Shown: positions 17,001-25,214, numbered from the stretch's first letter. The stretch: 64,000 nt of DNA from CAVSNH01 sp963729275 (GCA_963729275.1 CAVSNH010000003.1:744001-808000), one strand, 5' to 3'. Notes: a model not told the origin generated them from the sequence alone. Program-made: numbers and translations.

Positions 17001-17677
17001 CGGCCGGCCAACGCTGCCATCAGCGCGATCTCGACAACAGCGGTGGTCGGCGACGAGTGACGGATTGGCCGCGCCGGCGACGGTGAAGGGTGCCGCCTCG
17101 CAGTCGACCACCTACCAGGCCAAACCCCGCTGTAACTCGGGTGCAAAAAGTGGCCGGGTGACCGTCCGCCTGATCATCCTCTCCCTCAGCCAGGTGCTCC
17201 GACTGGCGCTTCCAGCTTCTCGGCCGAGGCAACAGCACGTTGAACACCTCGTCCTGGACCAGGGCAACCGGCGCCATCGGTTGCCAGCCAGGACGTCGAT
17301 TTGGATGGCTGGATAGACGACACGATCCGCCGCGACTTGGTACCGCACCTGGAGGTGCCATAGCGATGTCCACGCTCCGACTAAGTACGAACCCGGAAGC
17401 TCAGCGTTCAGCGCACCGCGATAAGTAAAGGGTTGTCGGGACGTGAATGGTTCATTTGGACCTCTAGCCCCCTTGTCCATGCTCGATAATCGCCATGGTG
17501 GCCTCGCCATCGAAAGTCCATGTCGACACTGCCGGATGTCGTTTTCGGCACCCACAGGTTTTCAGCACCCCCATCTTCAGGAGAGCGCCATGGACATCGA
17601 GCCTGGCCCGGTGCGTCCTGCCTGGCCAATCGACACACGAATCACTTGGACCCTTCAGTCCTGTTCAGGTCCAACTC
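17001..17677. repeat. Non-coding stretch with a dispersed repeat (TGAAGGGTGCC type)
   Basis: No gene could be supported here. At 17084 a stretch of about 42 bases starting TGAAGGGTGCC and containing TCGACC and CAGGCC matches the copy starting at 19039. At 17539-17554 the text TTTTCGGCACCCACAG recurs near 1801 (one change) and at 63551. These look like ends of insertion sequences or small non-autonomous elements that have lost their coding part. Confidence 0.5.
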
Positions 17678-18025
17678 TCAACTGCGGCTGTGAAGGCCCT
17701 TCTTCAAGAGACCGCGCCAGAACATTGCGGCTTTGCCGATCGTGCTGCCGAGGGAGCCCTTGACCTCCTCTGTCACGGTCCATCTTGAGGGCGAAGGCGA
17801 TGAACTCTCCCACCTAGGGTCGTTAAACAGGTCGACTCGCTGCGTATTGCTGAAAACCTGGGATGCATCGGACCACAACGATTGCTCTTCCACAGTCCAG
17901 CGCTGCTTGGCCATGTCAGACAATTTATCGGCGTCAGGATTCCATTTCGGGGATATGCGTGGCGGAAAGCGGGCCGTCGGCTTGTCCTCGTCGTACACCT
18001 TGGCCTTGGACCCCCCTATGCCCAT
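17678..18025 (-). other. Open frame with an FtsH-like opening, possibly a chimeric remnant
   Basis: A 115-residue open frame begins MGIGGSKAKVYDEDKPTARF, which is close to the segment just before the AAA domain of FtsH proteases (GKSKAKLYxxxKPxTTFADVAG). Immediately after that the sequence diverges and I recognise nothing (KWNPDADKLSDMAKQRWTVE). If the resemblance is real, a short piece of ftsH has been joined to unrelated DNA. It may equally be chance. No Shine-Dalgarno was seen. Confidence 0.3.
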
Positions 18026-18147
18026 GATCCGCCCGGCTAGCTGGCCACCGGCGGCGGGAGTGGGGCCGGAGTCCCCGCCAAGCCCAGGTCTACTTTCGGC
18101 TGCGGCTCAGTTTCTGGGTGGTCGATCGTGACGCCAGGCGCCCGAAT

Positions 18148-18960
18148 TCACTCCTCAGCTCTCAAGAGATGGAAGTTCTCGGCCGTGATCTTCCATGCTT
18201 GGCGGATGCTGGCACCGCCGTCGACGATGAGCGTCTGGCCGGTGATCCGGGCGGCCAGATCCGACGATAGAAAGAGCGCGGCATTGGCGATGTCCTTGGC
18301 CCTCGGAGCGGTCAAAGGATTGATGTCGTCCGCCGCCCAGACGCCGTCGGGCTGATCGTCATTGCCCGTTCCCACGTTGCCGGGCGCCACGGCGTTGACC
18401 CGGATCCCATGGCGTCCCAGTTCGTAGGCGAACGACTTGGCCAGCGAGATGACCCCCGCTTTGGCGGCGCCATAAGGGGCGTGAAAGGCGGCCGCGACCG
18501 TCCCGTCCACCGAGGTCAGGGCCACCATCGACCCGCCCGTGCCCTGCCGTACCATCACTTGGCCGACCACCTGGAAGAGCGTGAAGACCTGGGTCAGGTT
18601 GTTCTCGATTGTCCAGTTCCATTCCTCCGGAGTCACGTCACCGACCGCGTTCCAGGTAGCGCCGCCGATGATGTCGACGCAGACGTCGATGCCCCCCAGC
18701 ACGTCGACGACTGCACCGATCGCCCGGGCCACCTGATCGCGCTCGGTCATGTCGGCCACGATGGGATAGGCAACTCCCCCGGCGCCCTCGATCTCGCTCA
18801 CGATGGAGGCGGCCCGGCCCTCGTCGAGATCGATGCACGCCAACACCGCCCCGGCGGCGGCCAGCGTCAAGGCAGTGTGGCGGCCGTGGCCTGCCCTCGT
18901 CGGAAGGTAACCCGCCCCCGAGACGACAGCCCGCTTGCCCTCGAGCCCGAGATCGATCAT
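18148..18960 (-). CDS. SDR-family NAD(P)-dependent oxidoreductase
   Basis: The protein (270 residues) opens with the nucleotide-binding region LEGKRAVVSGAGYLPTRAGH, where the normal TGxxxGxG is varied to SGAGYLPTRAG, and continues with CIDLDEGRA, the acidic residue after strand 2 favouring NAD. The middle has DVCVDIIGGATW in place of the NNAG motif. Catalytic residues follow in ALTSVDG (Ser) and APYGAAKAGVISLAKS (Tyr-X3-Lys). The end GQTLIVDGGASI is typical of classical SDR enzymes that oxidise or reduce hydroxyl/keto groups. GGGAGGGAC precedes ATG 18960. It is divergent from the alpha/beta hydrolase, with a repeat-bounded segment between them. Confidence 0.88.
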   Translation of the reverse strand: MIDLGLEGKRAVVSGAGYLPTRAGHGRHTALTLAAAGAVLACIDLDEGRAASIVSEIEGAGGVAYPIVADMTERDQVARAIGAVVDVLGGIDVCVDIIGGATWNAVGDVTPEEWNWTIENNLTQVFTLFQVVGQVMVRQGTGGSMVALTSVDGTVAAAFHAPYGAAKAGVISLAKSFAYELGRHGIRVNAVAPGNVGTGNDDQPDGVWAADDINPLTAPRAKDIANAALFLSSDLAARITGQTLIVDGGASIRQAWKITAENFHLLRAEE

Positions 18961-19038
18961 GTCCCTCCCTCGCCACACGCCACAACGCCTGGACGCCGAG
19001 GCGACGACTCGCCCATGCTTTGTATTGAATTTAGGACG

Positions 19039-19288
19039 TGAAGGGTGCCACCTCACAATCGACCGCGAGCCAGGCCGAACTCAGAAAGGCCGTCGACGAC
19101 GCAGTGCCAGGCGTCGCGGCGATCAACTTCGGGCCACGCTGCATATGCTCTGGGCTGACCAGATACTCGAAACGCAGCGCCAAGTACAGGCCGAGCTGGC
19201 CAGCGCGGCCAACATGTTCTCCCACCGCAGACGGCGGAGCTGTCTTACATGGGTGTCCGTCATACGCATTGACAATGACACCCTTCAG
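19039..19288. repeat. 250-bp segment bounded by TGAAGGGTG inverted ends
   Basis: TGAAGGGTGCCA at 19039 faces TGACACCCTTCA at 19277-19288, giving inverted ends around about 250 bases in the gap between the SDR and hydrolase genes. No target duplication is visible. A minus-strand open frame covers it and ends AWLAVDCEVAPFTS; the related copy at 17084 encodes a similar AAPFT text with a stop inside, so a gene-fragment explanation is also possible. It resembles a small non-autonomous element. Confidence 0.4.
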
Positions 19289-19374
19289 GTCAATCGAGTA
19301 CCGAAAGGGACTCAGAGTGAACGTGGCTTCGAATCGTCCGATACCAATCCTCAACGAATGCCAGAGGAGATGTG

Positions 19375-20127
19375 ATGGAAGCCGAACCTCTCAGCGCCCA
19401 ATCCTTCTCCAACGCCCGAGGGGGATCGGTCCGCAACGTTGTCATGATCCATGGCGCTTATGCCGACGGGTCGTCGTGGCTCGATGTGATCGAGTGTTTA
19501 CAACGCTCAGGACTCATCCCCACAGCCGTTCAAAATCCGCTCGCTTCGCTTGCCAACGACGTGGCCCACACTCGCTACGTCTTGGGCCTCCAAGATGGAC
19601 CGACCATCCTCGTTGGTCACTCATTCGCCGGTACGGTGATCACAGAAGCGGGGACACACCCATCCGTCGTGGGGCTGGTCTACGTCGCCGCCCGCGCTCC
19701 CGATGTTGGTGAGGACTACACAGCGCTGGCCAAAGAGTTCCCGACGCCTCCGGCCAGCGCGGGACTCGTCTTTCAGGACCAGTTCGGGGCACTGACAGAA
19801 GAGGCGTTCCTCAACGACTTCGCCAACGGTGTCGACTCGGTGAGAGCCCGTGCCCTCTACGCGGTGCAAGGAAGAGTGTCCGACACGCTGTTCGCTGACC
19901 GAACGGCCGAGGCGGCCTGGAGGTCAAAACCCTGGTACGCAGTGTCAAAGCGGGATCGCACCATCTCGCCAGAACTGCAGCACTTCATGGCTCAGCGCAT
20001 GCATGCCACGACGGTCGAGATCGACTCAGGCCACCTCTCAATGATCACCCACCTACAGCAGATCTCGCAGCTGATCTTGGACGCGGCACGGGCCGCCGGC
20101 GGGGCTTTCGGTATTCGTGGGCCTTAA
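19375..20127 (+). CDS. Alpha/beta hydrolase
   Basis: A 250-residue alpha/beta hydrolase with the oxyanion-hole block VVMIHGAYADGSSWLDVIE, the nucleophile elbow ILVGHSFAGTVITEAG (Ser in GHSFAG), an acid candidate in YAVSKRDRTISPELQHFMA, and the catalytic His in EIDSGHLSMITH. It resembles the small esterase/EstC-like cytoplasmic hydrolases; the natural substrate is unknown. AGAGGAG lies five bases before ATG 19375. No signal peptide is present. It is a single gene, followed after about 200 bp by the inverted repeat that opens the DAHP synthase cassette. Confidence 0.88.
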   Translation: MEAEPLSAQSFSNARGGSVRNVVMIHGAYADGSSWLDVIECLQRSGLIPTAVQNPLASLANDVAHTRYVLGLQDGPTILVGHSFAGTVITEAGTHPSVVGLVYVAARAPDVGEDYTALAKEFPTPPASAGLVFQDQFGALTEEAFLNDFANGVDSVRARALYAVQGRVSDTLFADRTAEAAWRSKPWYAVSKRDRTISPELQHFMAQRMHATTVEIDSGHLSMITHLQQISQLILDAARAAGGAFGIRGP

Positions 20128-20330
20128 CCACCTCGCTGTGAGGGTCGACGTGACCAGCGCCCTGAGCACTGCTATGAGTGACGTGACCTTCACTGGCGAA
20201 ATGTGAGGGTCAACCACGTTGCGGGGCAAAACGACAAACGGATGTGGTGCAAATGTGGTGCACGTCCCTCGTTTCGACTCATGGAAGGTCGTATCGGGCC
20301 GCTTCTAACGCCCTTAGCTGGGAATTCTCT

Positions 20331-20402
20331 GGGAGAGAAAGAGACGGGCAACGCGACGGCCCCGAACCGGACACGGCCGGCAGAGCTACCCGAACCGGGA
20401 AG
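20331..20402 (+). repeat. Left copy of a ~72-bp inverted repeat around the DAHP synthase segment
   Basis: The stretch GGGAGAGAAAGAGACGGGCA, continuing through ACGCGACGGCCCCGAA and CCCGAACCGGGAAG, recurs in reverse complement at 22394-22464 with only a few changes. Between the two copies lie a broken sigma-factor gene, an unassigned fragment, an attenuator and the DAHP synthase gene. Confidence 0.75.
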
Positions 20403-20465
20403 AGGGGGCGGGGGCGAGCCAGAGGGGCGGTTGTGTGGGGTGAGAGAAAGGATCTGGGTGACATG

Positions 20466-20609
20466 ACGCCAGGAGACGAGGAAGACCTGGGCCACGATGT
20501 CCTCGGCGTCGTCGCCCAGGACGCGCCGGCGGGCGTAAGCCGATATCGACGGCAGATGGCGCTCCTAGAAGTCGTCGAACTCGGTGCTGGTTGGGCGGGG
20601 AGAGGACAT
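20466..20609 (-). pseudogene. ECF sigma factor N-terminal fragment with in-frame stop
   Basis: From ATG 20609 the minus strand reads MSSPRPTSTEFDDF, a TAG (20565-20567), then ERHLPSISAYARRRVLGDDA and EDIVAQVFLVSWRH. The last part is the sigma-70 region 2 signature (AEDIVQExFLxxWR) of extracytoplasmic-function sigma factors. Homology stops at about 20466, a few dozen bases from the left inverted repeat, so the gene has lost everything downstream, including region 4. The remnant has both a nonsense codon and a truncation and is not functional. Confidence 0.7.
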
Positions 20610-20751
20610 TGGCATCCGACGCGGGGGAATCGTCCGACATCACGGCTCTAACCCGGCCGGCAGTCCGTCAATTCCGTCGTACGGCCGAAATTCGATGCCG
20701 ACCTGGGGTTTTGGAGACTCTAGGTCTTTGCTGGGTGCGAATGCGCTTGTG

Positions 20752-20890
20752 TCACCGGTTGCTCGTCTTGCCGTCGAACTTGGCCTCGATCGTCAGATCC
20801 TCGCGCCCGAAAGCCTTCGTGCTCATCTGGGCTGCGAGGTCGGTCCATTCGAAGCCTTCGAAGAGGCCGCCCTTGGACACTGCACCATGA
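20752..20890 (-). pseudogene. C-terminal remnant of an unidentified protein
   Basis: A short minus-strand stretch reads GLFEGFEWTDLAAQMSTKAF and LTIEAKFDGKTSNR before a TGA at 20752. It has coding character but no start, and a shift is needed near 20885 to extend it. I do not recognise the family. Confidence 0.3.
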
Positions 20891-20988
20891 CGCCGCTGAG
20901 GGGATCGTGCGGGCTTCGTCGAGGTGCGGCTGCCGCCAGAAGCCGATCCGCGGACTCCTCGACGCTGGGGATCGTGACCCGAGCCTGG

Positions 20989-21001
20989 TAACGTCTATGA
21001 C
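20989..21001 (+). promoter_or_regulatory. Putative promoter of the DAHP synthase leader
   Basis: TAACGT at 20989-20994 fits a -10 element placed so that transcription would start at about 21001, directly at the GTG of the leader peptide. No good -35 hexamer is seen, which is common for actinobacterial promoters. The assignment rests mainly on its distance from the leader. Confidence 0.35.
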
Positions 21002-21067
21002 GTGAGGTGCTATTGGTGGTTTGACGAGCCGGCCCTGGGCGGGCTTCGGAGCGCCATCACGCACTGA
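21002..21067 (+). CDS. Aromatic leader peptide of the DAHP synthase attenuator
   Basis: A 21-codon frame from GTG 21002 to TGA 21065-21067 encodes a peptide whose residues 2-8 are RCYWWFD, so Tyr, two consecutive Trp and Phe lie side by side. It is followed 27 bases later by a strong intrinsic terminator and then by the DAHP synthase gene. In transcription attenuation, ribosome stalling at these codons when charged aromatic tRNAs are scarce would favour an antiterminator. The putative promoter suggests a leaderless message. The frame is not extended by any other start. Confidence 0.7.
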   Translation: MRCYWWFDEPALGGLRSAITH

Positions 21068-21094
21068 ACCACCCCACTCCCAGGACCGGCTGAG

Positions 21095-21129
21095 AAAGGC
21101 AGAGGCGATCGCCTCTGCCTTTTGTTTTT
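21095..21129 (+). terminator. Attenuator terminator hairpin upstream of DAHP synthase
   Basis: AAAGGCAGAGGC (21095-21106) pairs perfectly with GCCTCTGCCTTT (21111-21122) around a GATC loop, followed by TGTTTTTG. This is a 12-bp stem with a U-rich tail, a textbook intrinsic terminator, placed between the leader peptide stop (21067) and the DAHP synthase start (21189). Confidence 0.85.
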
Positions 21130-21188
21130 GCCCAGAAGCGGCAAGCCGGGCGCCTGGTAGGTCGGTCGGCTTGCGGAAAGGAAACACC

Positions 21189-22268
21189 GTGAACCGGACC
21201 GATCCGATTCTCGACCGACACATCCTCGAAGTCATCCCGCTCGTCTCACCGCGGACAGTCCGCGAGGCCGTGCCGCTCACCCGAGAGAACGAGGGACTCG
21301 TACGTACGAGTCGTGACGCCTTGGCGGACGTGCTCGACGGTCGAGACGACCGCGTAGTCGTGGTCGTGGGGCCCTGCTCGGTGCACGACACCGACGCCGC
21401 GTTCGAGTACGCCTGCCGGCTCGAAGCGTTGGCCAGGGGGCTGCACGAGGATCTGCTTGTCGTCATGCGCGTCTACTTCGAGAAGCCGCGCACGACGGTC
21501 GGCTGGAAAGGTCTGGTCAACGACCCGCGGCTTGACGGGAGCCACCACGTCGACGAAGGCCTGATGGTGGCACGCCGCCTCCTCGTGGCGATCCTCTCGC
21601 TGGGATTGCCGGTTGGCTGCGAATTCCTCGACCCGACCACCCCGCACTACATAGCCGACGCCGTGACCTGGGGTGCGATCGGAGCACGGACGTCGCAGAG
21701 CCAGGTTCACCGCCAGCTCGCCAGCGGACTCTCGATGCCGGTCGGATTCAAGAACTCGATCGACGGCGGGGTCCAGAGCGCGGTAGACGGTGTCTCGGTC
21801 GCGGCTCGTCCCCAGTCGTTCCTCGGGGTCGACGACGACGGGTCCGCCGCGGTCATCTCGACCAGTGGAAACCCGGACTGTCACGTGGTCCTACGTGGCA
21901 GTGACGCTGGACCGAACTATGCGAAGAGCCACGTCGAGGACGCGCTCGAGCGACTGTCCAGAGCCGGGTTCAGACGGCGGGTCGCGATCGACGCGAGCCA
22001 CGGGAACAGCGGCAAGGACCATTGCCGCCAGGCGGTTGTCGTTCGGGAGATCGCCGAGCGGATCAGCCAGGGGGAGTCAGGGCTCGCTGGTGTGATGCTC
22101 GAGAGCTTTCTGCTTGCCGGCCGTCAGGACCTCGCCCCAGGCAATGTCTCACCTCTCCGTTACGGCCAGAGCATCACCGACAGCTGTATCGGTTGGGACG
22201 AGACCTCCGAACTCCTGGTGACCCTCGCCAGAGCTGTTTCGCAGCGCCGAGCCACGTTAGAACTGTGA
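21189..22268 (+). CDS. Class I 3-deoxy-D-arabino-heptulosonate-7-phosphate (DAHP) synthase
   Basis: This 359-residue enzyme joins phosphoenolpyruvate and erythrose 4-phosphate, the first step of the shikimate pathway. Family blocks are VVVVVGPCSVHDTDAAFEYA, LLVVMRVYFEKPRTTVGWKG, LPVGCEFLDPTTPHYIAD, GARTSQSQVHRQLASGLSMP, VGFKNSIDG, HVVLRG and RVAIDASHGNSGKD, which include the PEP-binding Lys/Arg and metal-binding Cys, His and Glu residues of the AroF/G/H type. I chose GTG 21189, preceded by GGAAAGG; a longer frame from 21021 would run through the terminator and is rejected. A leader peptide with Tyr-Trp-Trp-Phe and an attenuator precede it. The cassette lies inside inverted repeats, so this may be an accessory copy. 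Confidence 0.93.
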   Translation: MNRTDPILDRHILEVIPLVSPRTVREAVPLTRENEGLVRTSRDALADVLDGRDDRVVVVVGPCSVHDTDAAFEYACRLEALARGLHEDLLVVMRVYFEKPRTTVGWKGLVNDPRLDGSHHVDEGLMVARRLLVAILSLGLPVGCEFLDPTTPHYIADAVTWGAIGARTSQSQVHRQLASGLSMPVGFKNSIDGGVQSAVDGVSVAARPQSFLGVDDDGSAAVISTSGNPDCHVVLRGSDAGPNYAKSHVEDALERLSRAGFRRRVAIDASHGNSGKDHCRQAVVVREIAERISQGESGLAGVMLESFLLAGRQDLAPGNVSPLRYGQSITDSCIGWDETSELLVTLARAVSQRRATLEL

Positions 22269-22393
22269 TTCAGGCGCAACGAGGACGGCGACGTGCGCGA
22301 TGCTTCGTAGCCCGTCGTGACGAAGCCTCGGTACACCTGGTGAGTGTCACTCCTCTGCGCCTATTCCGGCTGCTGCGCGGACTGCTGCGCGGA

Positions 22394-22464
22394 CTTCCCG
22401 GTTCGGGTGGCTCTGCCCGCCGTGTCCGTTCGGGGCCGTCGCGTTGCCCGTCTCTTTCTCTCCC
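22394..22464 (-). repeat. Right copy of the inverted repeat around the DAHP synthase segment
   Basis: CTTCCCGGTTCGGGTGGCTC, continuing to CGTTGCCCGTCTCTTTCTCT, is the reverse complement of 20331-20402 with scattered changes. AGCTGGGAATTCTCT follows at 22465-22479 and directly abuts the tRNA-Gly half repeat; the same AGCTGGGAATTCTCT also precedes the left copy at 20316, there in the same orientation. Confidence 0.75.
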
Positions 22465-22478
22465 AGCTGGGAATTCTC

Positions 22479-22650
22479 TGGAGCGGACAACGGGATTCGA
22501 ACCCGCGACCCTCACCTTGGCAGAAAAAGCAGGCCCAACTCCCCTACCTGCACCTTTGCAAAGGGACGCAGCTCGATCGGCAATTTCGATTGACCACAAA
22601 GGGCCGCGAGTAGCTGCAGTTCCGTACCACGTGCACCACACACTGGCAGC
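22479..22650 (-). repeat. att-like repeat R1 containing a tRNA-Gly(GCC) 3' half
   Basis: Read on the minus strand, TGCCAAGGTGAGGGTCGCGG, GTTCGAATCCCG and TTGTCCGCTCCA reproduce the anticodon loop, 3' anticodon stem, variable loop, T arm and acceptor end (with CCA) of bacterial tRNA-Gly(GCC), at 22479-22522. The 5' half is absent. Instead the preceding bases form GCAGG and GGCCTGCTTTTT, a hairpin with a T run, and AATTGCCGATC. Further copies are at 24931 and 41590 in the same orientation. Such half tRNAs arise where integrative elements recombine at the anticodon loop. Confidence 0.7.
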
Positions 22651-22888
22651 TGAACCGCCAGACTCGGGAGGGCTCAGCAGCGGGAAGGCCGGAGGACGAG
22701 CCATGGGGGGCCCCATGTCCCCTAATGCACTTCGGCGAGGCGAGCGTCCTTGGAATCGGAAAGTCCCACTCGGCATCTGGCAGCACCGGATGCGGCGACC
22801 TCGCGGTTGGGTGTTTGGCCTAACCGCCCGGGGATCAGGCACCAGGGAATCCCGCTTGGATTCTCCCCGGCGAACCTAGGGTGGCCCG
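22651..22888. other. Intergenic stretch upstream of the dehydrogenase gene
   Basis: No gene is supported. It carries the promoter side of the 22889 gene, whose ATG is preceded by AGGGTGG. Nothing else structured was seen. Confidence 0.35.
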
Positions 22889-23740
22889 ATGCGAATCGCC
22901 ATCTTGGGAATGGGCAATATGGGCCGGGCTTTCGCGGCCAGGGCAATCGAAACTGGTCACCAGACGACCATTTGGAATCGCACCCCGGGTCGGGTCGCCG
23001 CCCTTGTGGCCACGGGTGCCATCGAGGCCAACACTTCCATGGCGGCAGCAAGGGGTGCTGACGCCGTTCTCGTCGTGCTCGCCGACGACGCAGCCGTCCT
23101 CGACGTGTGCCTGGGCGACGATGGTGTGTTGGCATCGCTCGAACCCGATGCCGTGTTTGCCAACGTCAGCACGGTCTCTCCGGAGACTGCCCGACGCCTT
23201 GCCGAGCTGGGACCTGAGGGTCGGGTCCTTGACGCTCCGGTGATGGGATCGCCAGAGATGATTGCTGGTGGTTTCGGGAGGTTCCTTATCGGCGGTCCCG
23301 CCCCAGCGATTTCTGCCATTGAACCCCTGTGGAATGACCTTGGGTCCGGCTATACCACCTGTGGGCCGGCCGGAACCGGGGCAACGATGAAGATCTTGGC
23401 CAACTCGTTGTTGATTACGGGCGTGGCTTCGCTGGCCGAGGCCATCGCCACGGCCAGACAGCAGGCAATCCCCGACGAGTTCCTAAGGACCCTCCTTGCC
23501 GACAGCCCCGTGTTGAGTCTCACCAGCAATCTCCGGTTGGACAGTCTGCTCGATCCGATGCATCCAGGTTGGTTCTCACCGACACTGGCCCGTAAGGACC
23601 TCCGCCTCGCCATCGATCTGGCCGAAGAGACCGGTGTTGGTGTGCGGGTCGGACCCGCAGCCGAAGCTCTCTTGACTACCGTTATTGATGCTGGCGGGGA
23701 GTGGCCGGACTTCGCCGCCGTGATCGAAGCACTTTCCTGA
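22889..23740 (+). CDS. NAD(P)-dependent beta-hydroxyacid dehydrogenase/imine reductase-like protein
   Basis: The 283-residue protein begins MRIAILGMGNMGRAFAARAI, a Rossmann GxGxMG motif, with NRTPGR after strand 2 (Arg/Thr favouring NADP). It has the substrate-binding block VLDAPVMGSPEMIAGG and the catalytic-lysine region GPAGTGATMKILANSLL, then an all-helical C-terminal domain (FSPTLARKDLRLAIDLAEET). This is the 6-phosphogluconate/3-hydroxyisobutyrate dehydrogenase superfamily, whose members reduce small hydroxy acids, glyoxylate, succinic semialdehyde or imines. The exact substrate is not determined. It is complete and stands alone between repeat R1 and the DUF5996 gene. Confidence 0.88.
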   Translation: MRIAILGMGNMGRAFAARAIETGHQTTIWNRTPGRVAALVATGAIEANTSMAAARGADAVLVVLADDAAVLDVCLGDDGVLASLEPDAVFANVSTVSPETARRLAELGPEGRVLDAPVMGSPEMIAGGFGRFLIGGPAPAISAIEPLWNDLGSGYTTCGPAGTGATMKILANSLLITGVASLAEAIATARQQAIPDEFLRTLLADSPVLSLTSNLRLDSLLDPMHPGWFSPTLARKDLRLAIDLAEETGVGVRVGPAAEALLTTVIDAGGEWPDFAAVIEALS

Positions 23741-23808
23741 AGGTTCACCGGAGACGACAATCCCCACTCGGTATCCGCCGATACCCACTCAGTTGGTAAC
23801 GTGAAGTT

Positions 23809-24729
23809 GTGCTGCCGTGGCATCCGATGGCCGCCTACGACGGGTGGAGCGAGACGTGTGACACGCTCCATGCCCACACACAGGTCCTCGGCAAGCTCGC
23901 TGTCAGGCTTGCCCCACCCGAACCGCAGCTGCAACACGCAGCCCTCCGCCTGACGGCGCGTGGGTGGGAGACTTCTCCTCTTCCAGCGCCGGACGGATCG
24001 GGTTCATTCGTCGTGGCTCTAGATCTTCGGGTCCATGAGGTGATCATCGAGCCGAGCAAAGGGAAGGGTCGACGCATTGCGCTCGCGCCCAATCGCCCCG
24101 TTGGTGTAGTCACCCGCGAGGTGCTGCGTGCGATCGGTGACCTTGTGGGTGCCGTCCAGATCGATCCCACTCCTCAAGAGATTCCCTGGTCCGTTCCACT
24201 GGATGAGGACGATGACCATGCCCGCTACGACGAAGACCAGGTCGGTTCCTACTTCTCAGCCGCTACCGAGGCAGCGCTCGTTCTCGCCGCATTTCGCGCT
24301 CCCTATCGGGGGCGCTCCACTCCAGTCAATGCCTGGTGGGGCTCTTTCGATCTTGCCGTGAGTCTCTTCTCCGGTCTGCCGGCTACTCCTCCGGCCAACG
24401 ATTTCATTACGCGCAATTCGATGGATGCACAGGAGATTGCCATCGGTTGGTGGCCTGGCGATCAGAGATCCGGGCGGGCGGCGATGTACGCCTATGCGCA
24501 CCCTGCACCCGAGCATTTCGCGAATGGTGCCCTCTCCCCCTCGTCCGCCCACTGGGACCAAACACTCGGCGAGTACATCCTCTATTGGGACGATCTGTGC
24601 AACAGTCCCACCCCGCATGCAGTGGGACTCGATTTCTCCAGATCAGCGTTTCACCATGCTTGCCTCGTGTGCGACTGGGACCTGACTCTTCTAGCCAGCG
24701 CCGAAGAAAACCCACCACCTGTTTCGTGA
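23809..24729 (+). CDS. DUF5996 family protein
   Basis: A 306-residue cytoplasmic protein. It starts at GTG 23809 with LPWHPMAAYDGWSETCDTLH and AHTQVLGKLAVRLAPPEPQ, has the block ARGWETSPLPAPDGSGSFVV, and near the middle PVNAWWGSFDLAVSLFSGLP, followed by EIAIGWWPGDQRSG and FSRSAFHHACLVCDWD. These conserved Trp/His/Asp-rich blocks match what I know as DUF5996, a family common in actinobacteria and proteobacteria with no established function. No signal peptide or membrane segment is visible. Position 69 bp after the dehydrogenase suggests possible co-transcription. Confidence 0.75.
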   Translation: MLPWHPMAAYDGWSETCDTLHAHTQVLGKLAVRLAPPEPQLQHAALRLTARGWETSPLPAPDGSGSFVVALDLRVHEVIIEPSKGKGRRIALAPNRPVGVVTREVLRAIGDLVGAVQIDPTPQEIPWSVPLDEDDDHARYDEDQVGSYFSAATEAALVLAAFRAPYRGRSTPVNAWWGSFDLAVSLFSGLPATPPANDFITRNSMDAQEIAIGWWPGDQRSGRAAMYAYAHPAPEHFANGALSPSSAHWDQTLGEYILYWDDLCNSPTPHAVGLDFSRSAFHHACLVCDWDLTLLASAEENPPPVS

Positions 24730-24930
24730 CTGCTCTCAGTCAGTCGAGTCCGTGCGCATTTAGCTCCCCAGAATTTTCGCCCCGTTGGCGGATCCGATCC
24801 GTCACGAACCACGCATCGACAGCCGACGCGTCCACCTTGAACGGTTCGTGATGGCTAGTCGCGAGCAGTGATGGGCAGCGAATTCGACTACTCGTCCCCG
24901 ACCAACACCAATTGATCTGGTACGACTTCA

Positions 24931-25135
24931 GAGCGGACGACGGGATTCGATCCCGCGACCCGGACCGTGCAAAAAAAGCAGGCCCAATTCGCCTACCTGC
25001 ACCTTTGCAAATTGATGCAGCATGATCGACGAATTCGATTTGCGACAATCAACCGTGACGGACCGCAGTTGTCAATGGCGCGTGCGTTTGTTGTGCGGCG
25101 CCGAACCTCGGAATCCGTACAACATGCACCACGGC
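24931..25135 (-). repeat. att-like repeat R2, degenerate tRNA-Gly half
   Basis: A second copy of the tRNA-Gly half repeat. The T arm (GCGGGATCGAATCCCGT) and acceptor end are retained, but the anticodon side has changed to TTTGCACGGTCCGG. The adjoining GCAGG...CCTGCTTTTTTT hairpin, the CACCTTTGCAAATTGATGCA stretch and the TTGTCAATGGCG segment match R3 well. It lies 2.45 kb from R1 in the same orientation. Confidence 0.65.
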
Positions 25136-25214
25136 CCAACCCGAAGTATCGAATCTTCGGTGGCATGAAATACTCCACGATGAACAGGATTCTGTCCCCC
25201 CAGAGGCACGAGAA

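Noticed and set aside
17112..17555. 147-residue minus-strand frame
   Set aside because: Covers insertion-sequence-like repeat text and shows no family resemblance or start signal.
21021..21188. Longer N-terminus for the DAHP synthase
   Set aside because: The extension would translate through the attenuator hairpin and its U tract; GTG 21189 has a ribosome-binding site and starts at the family's normal N-terminus.
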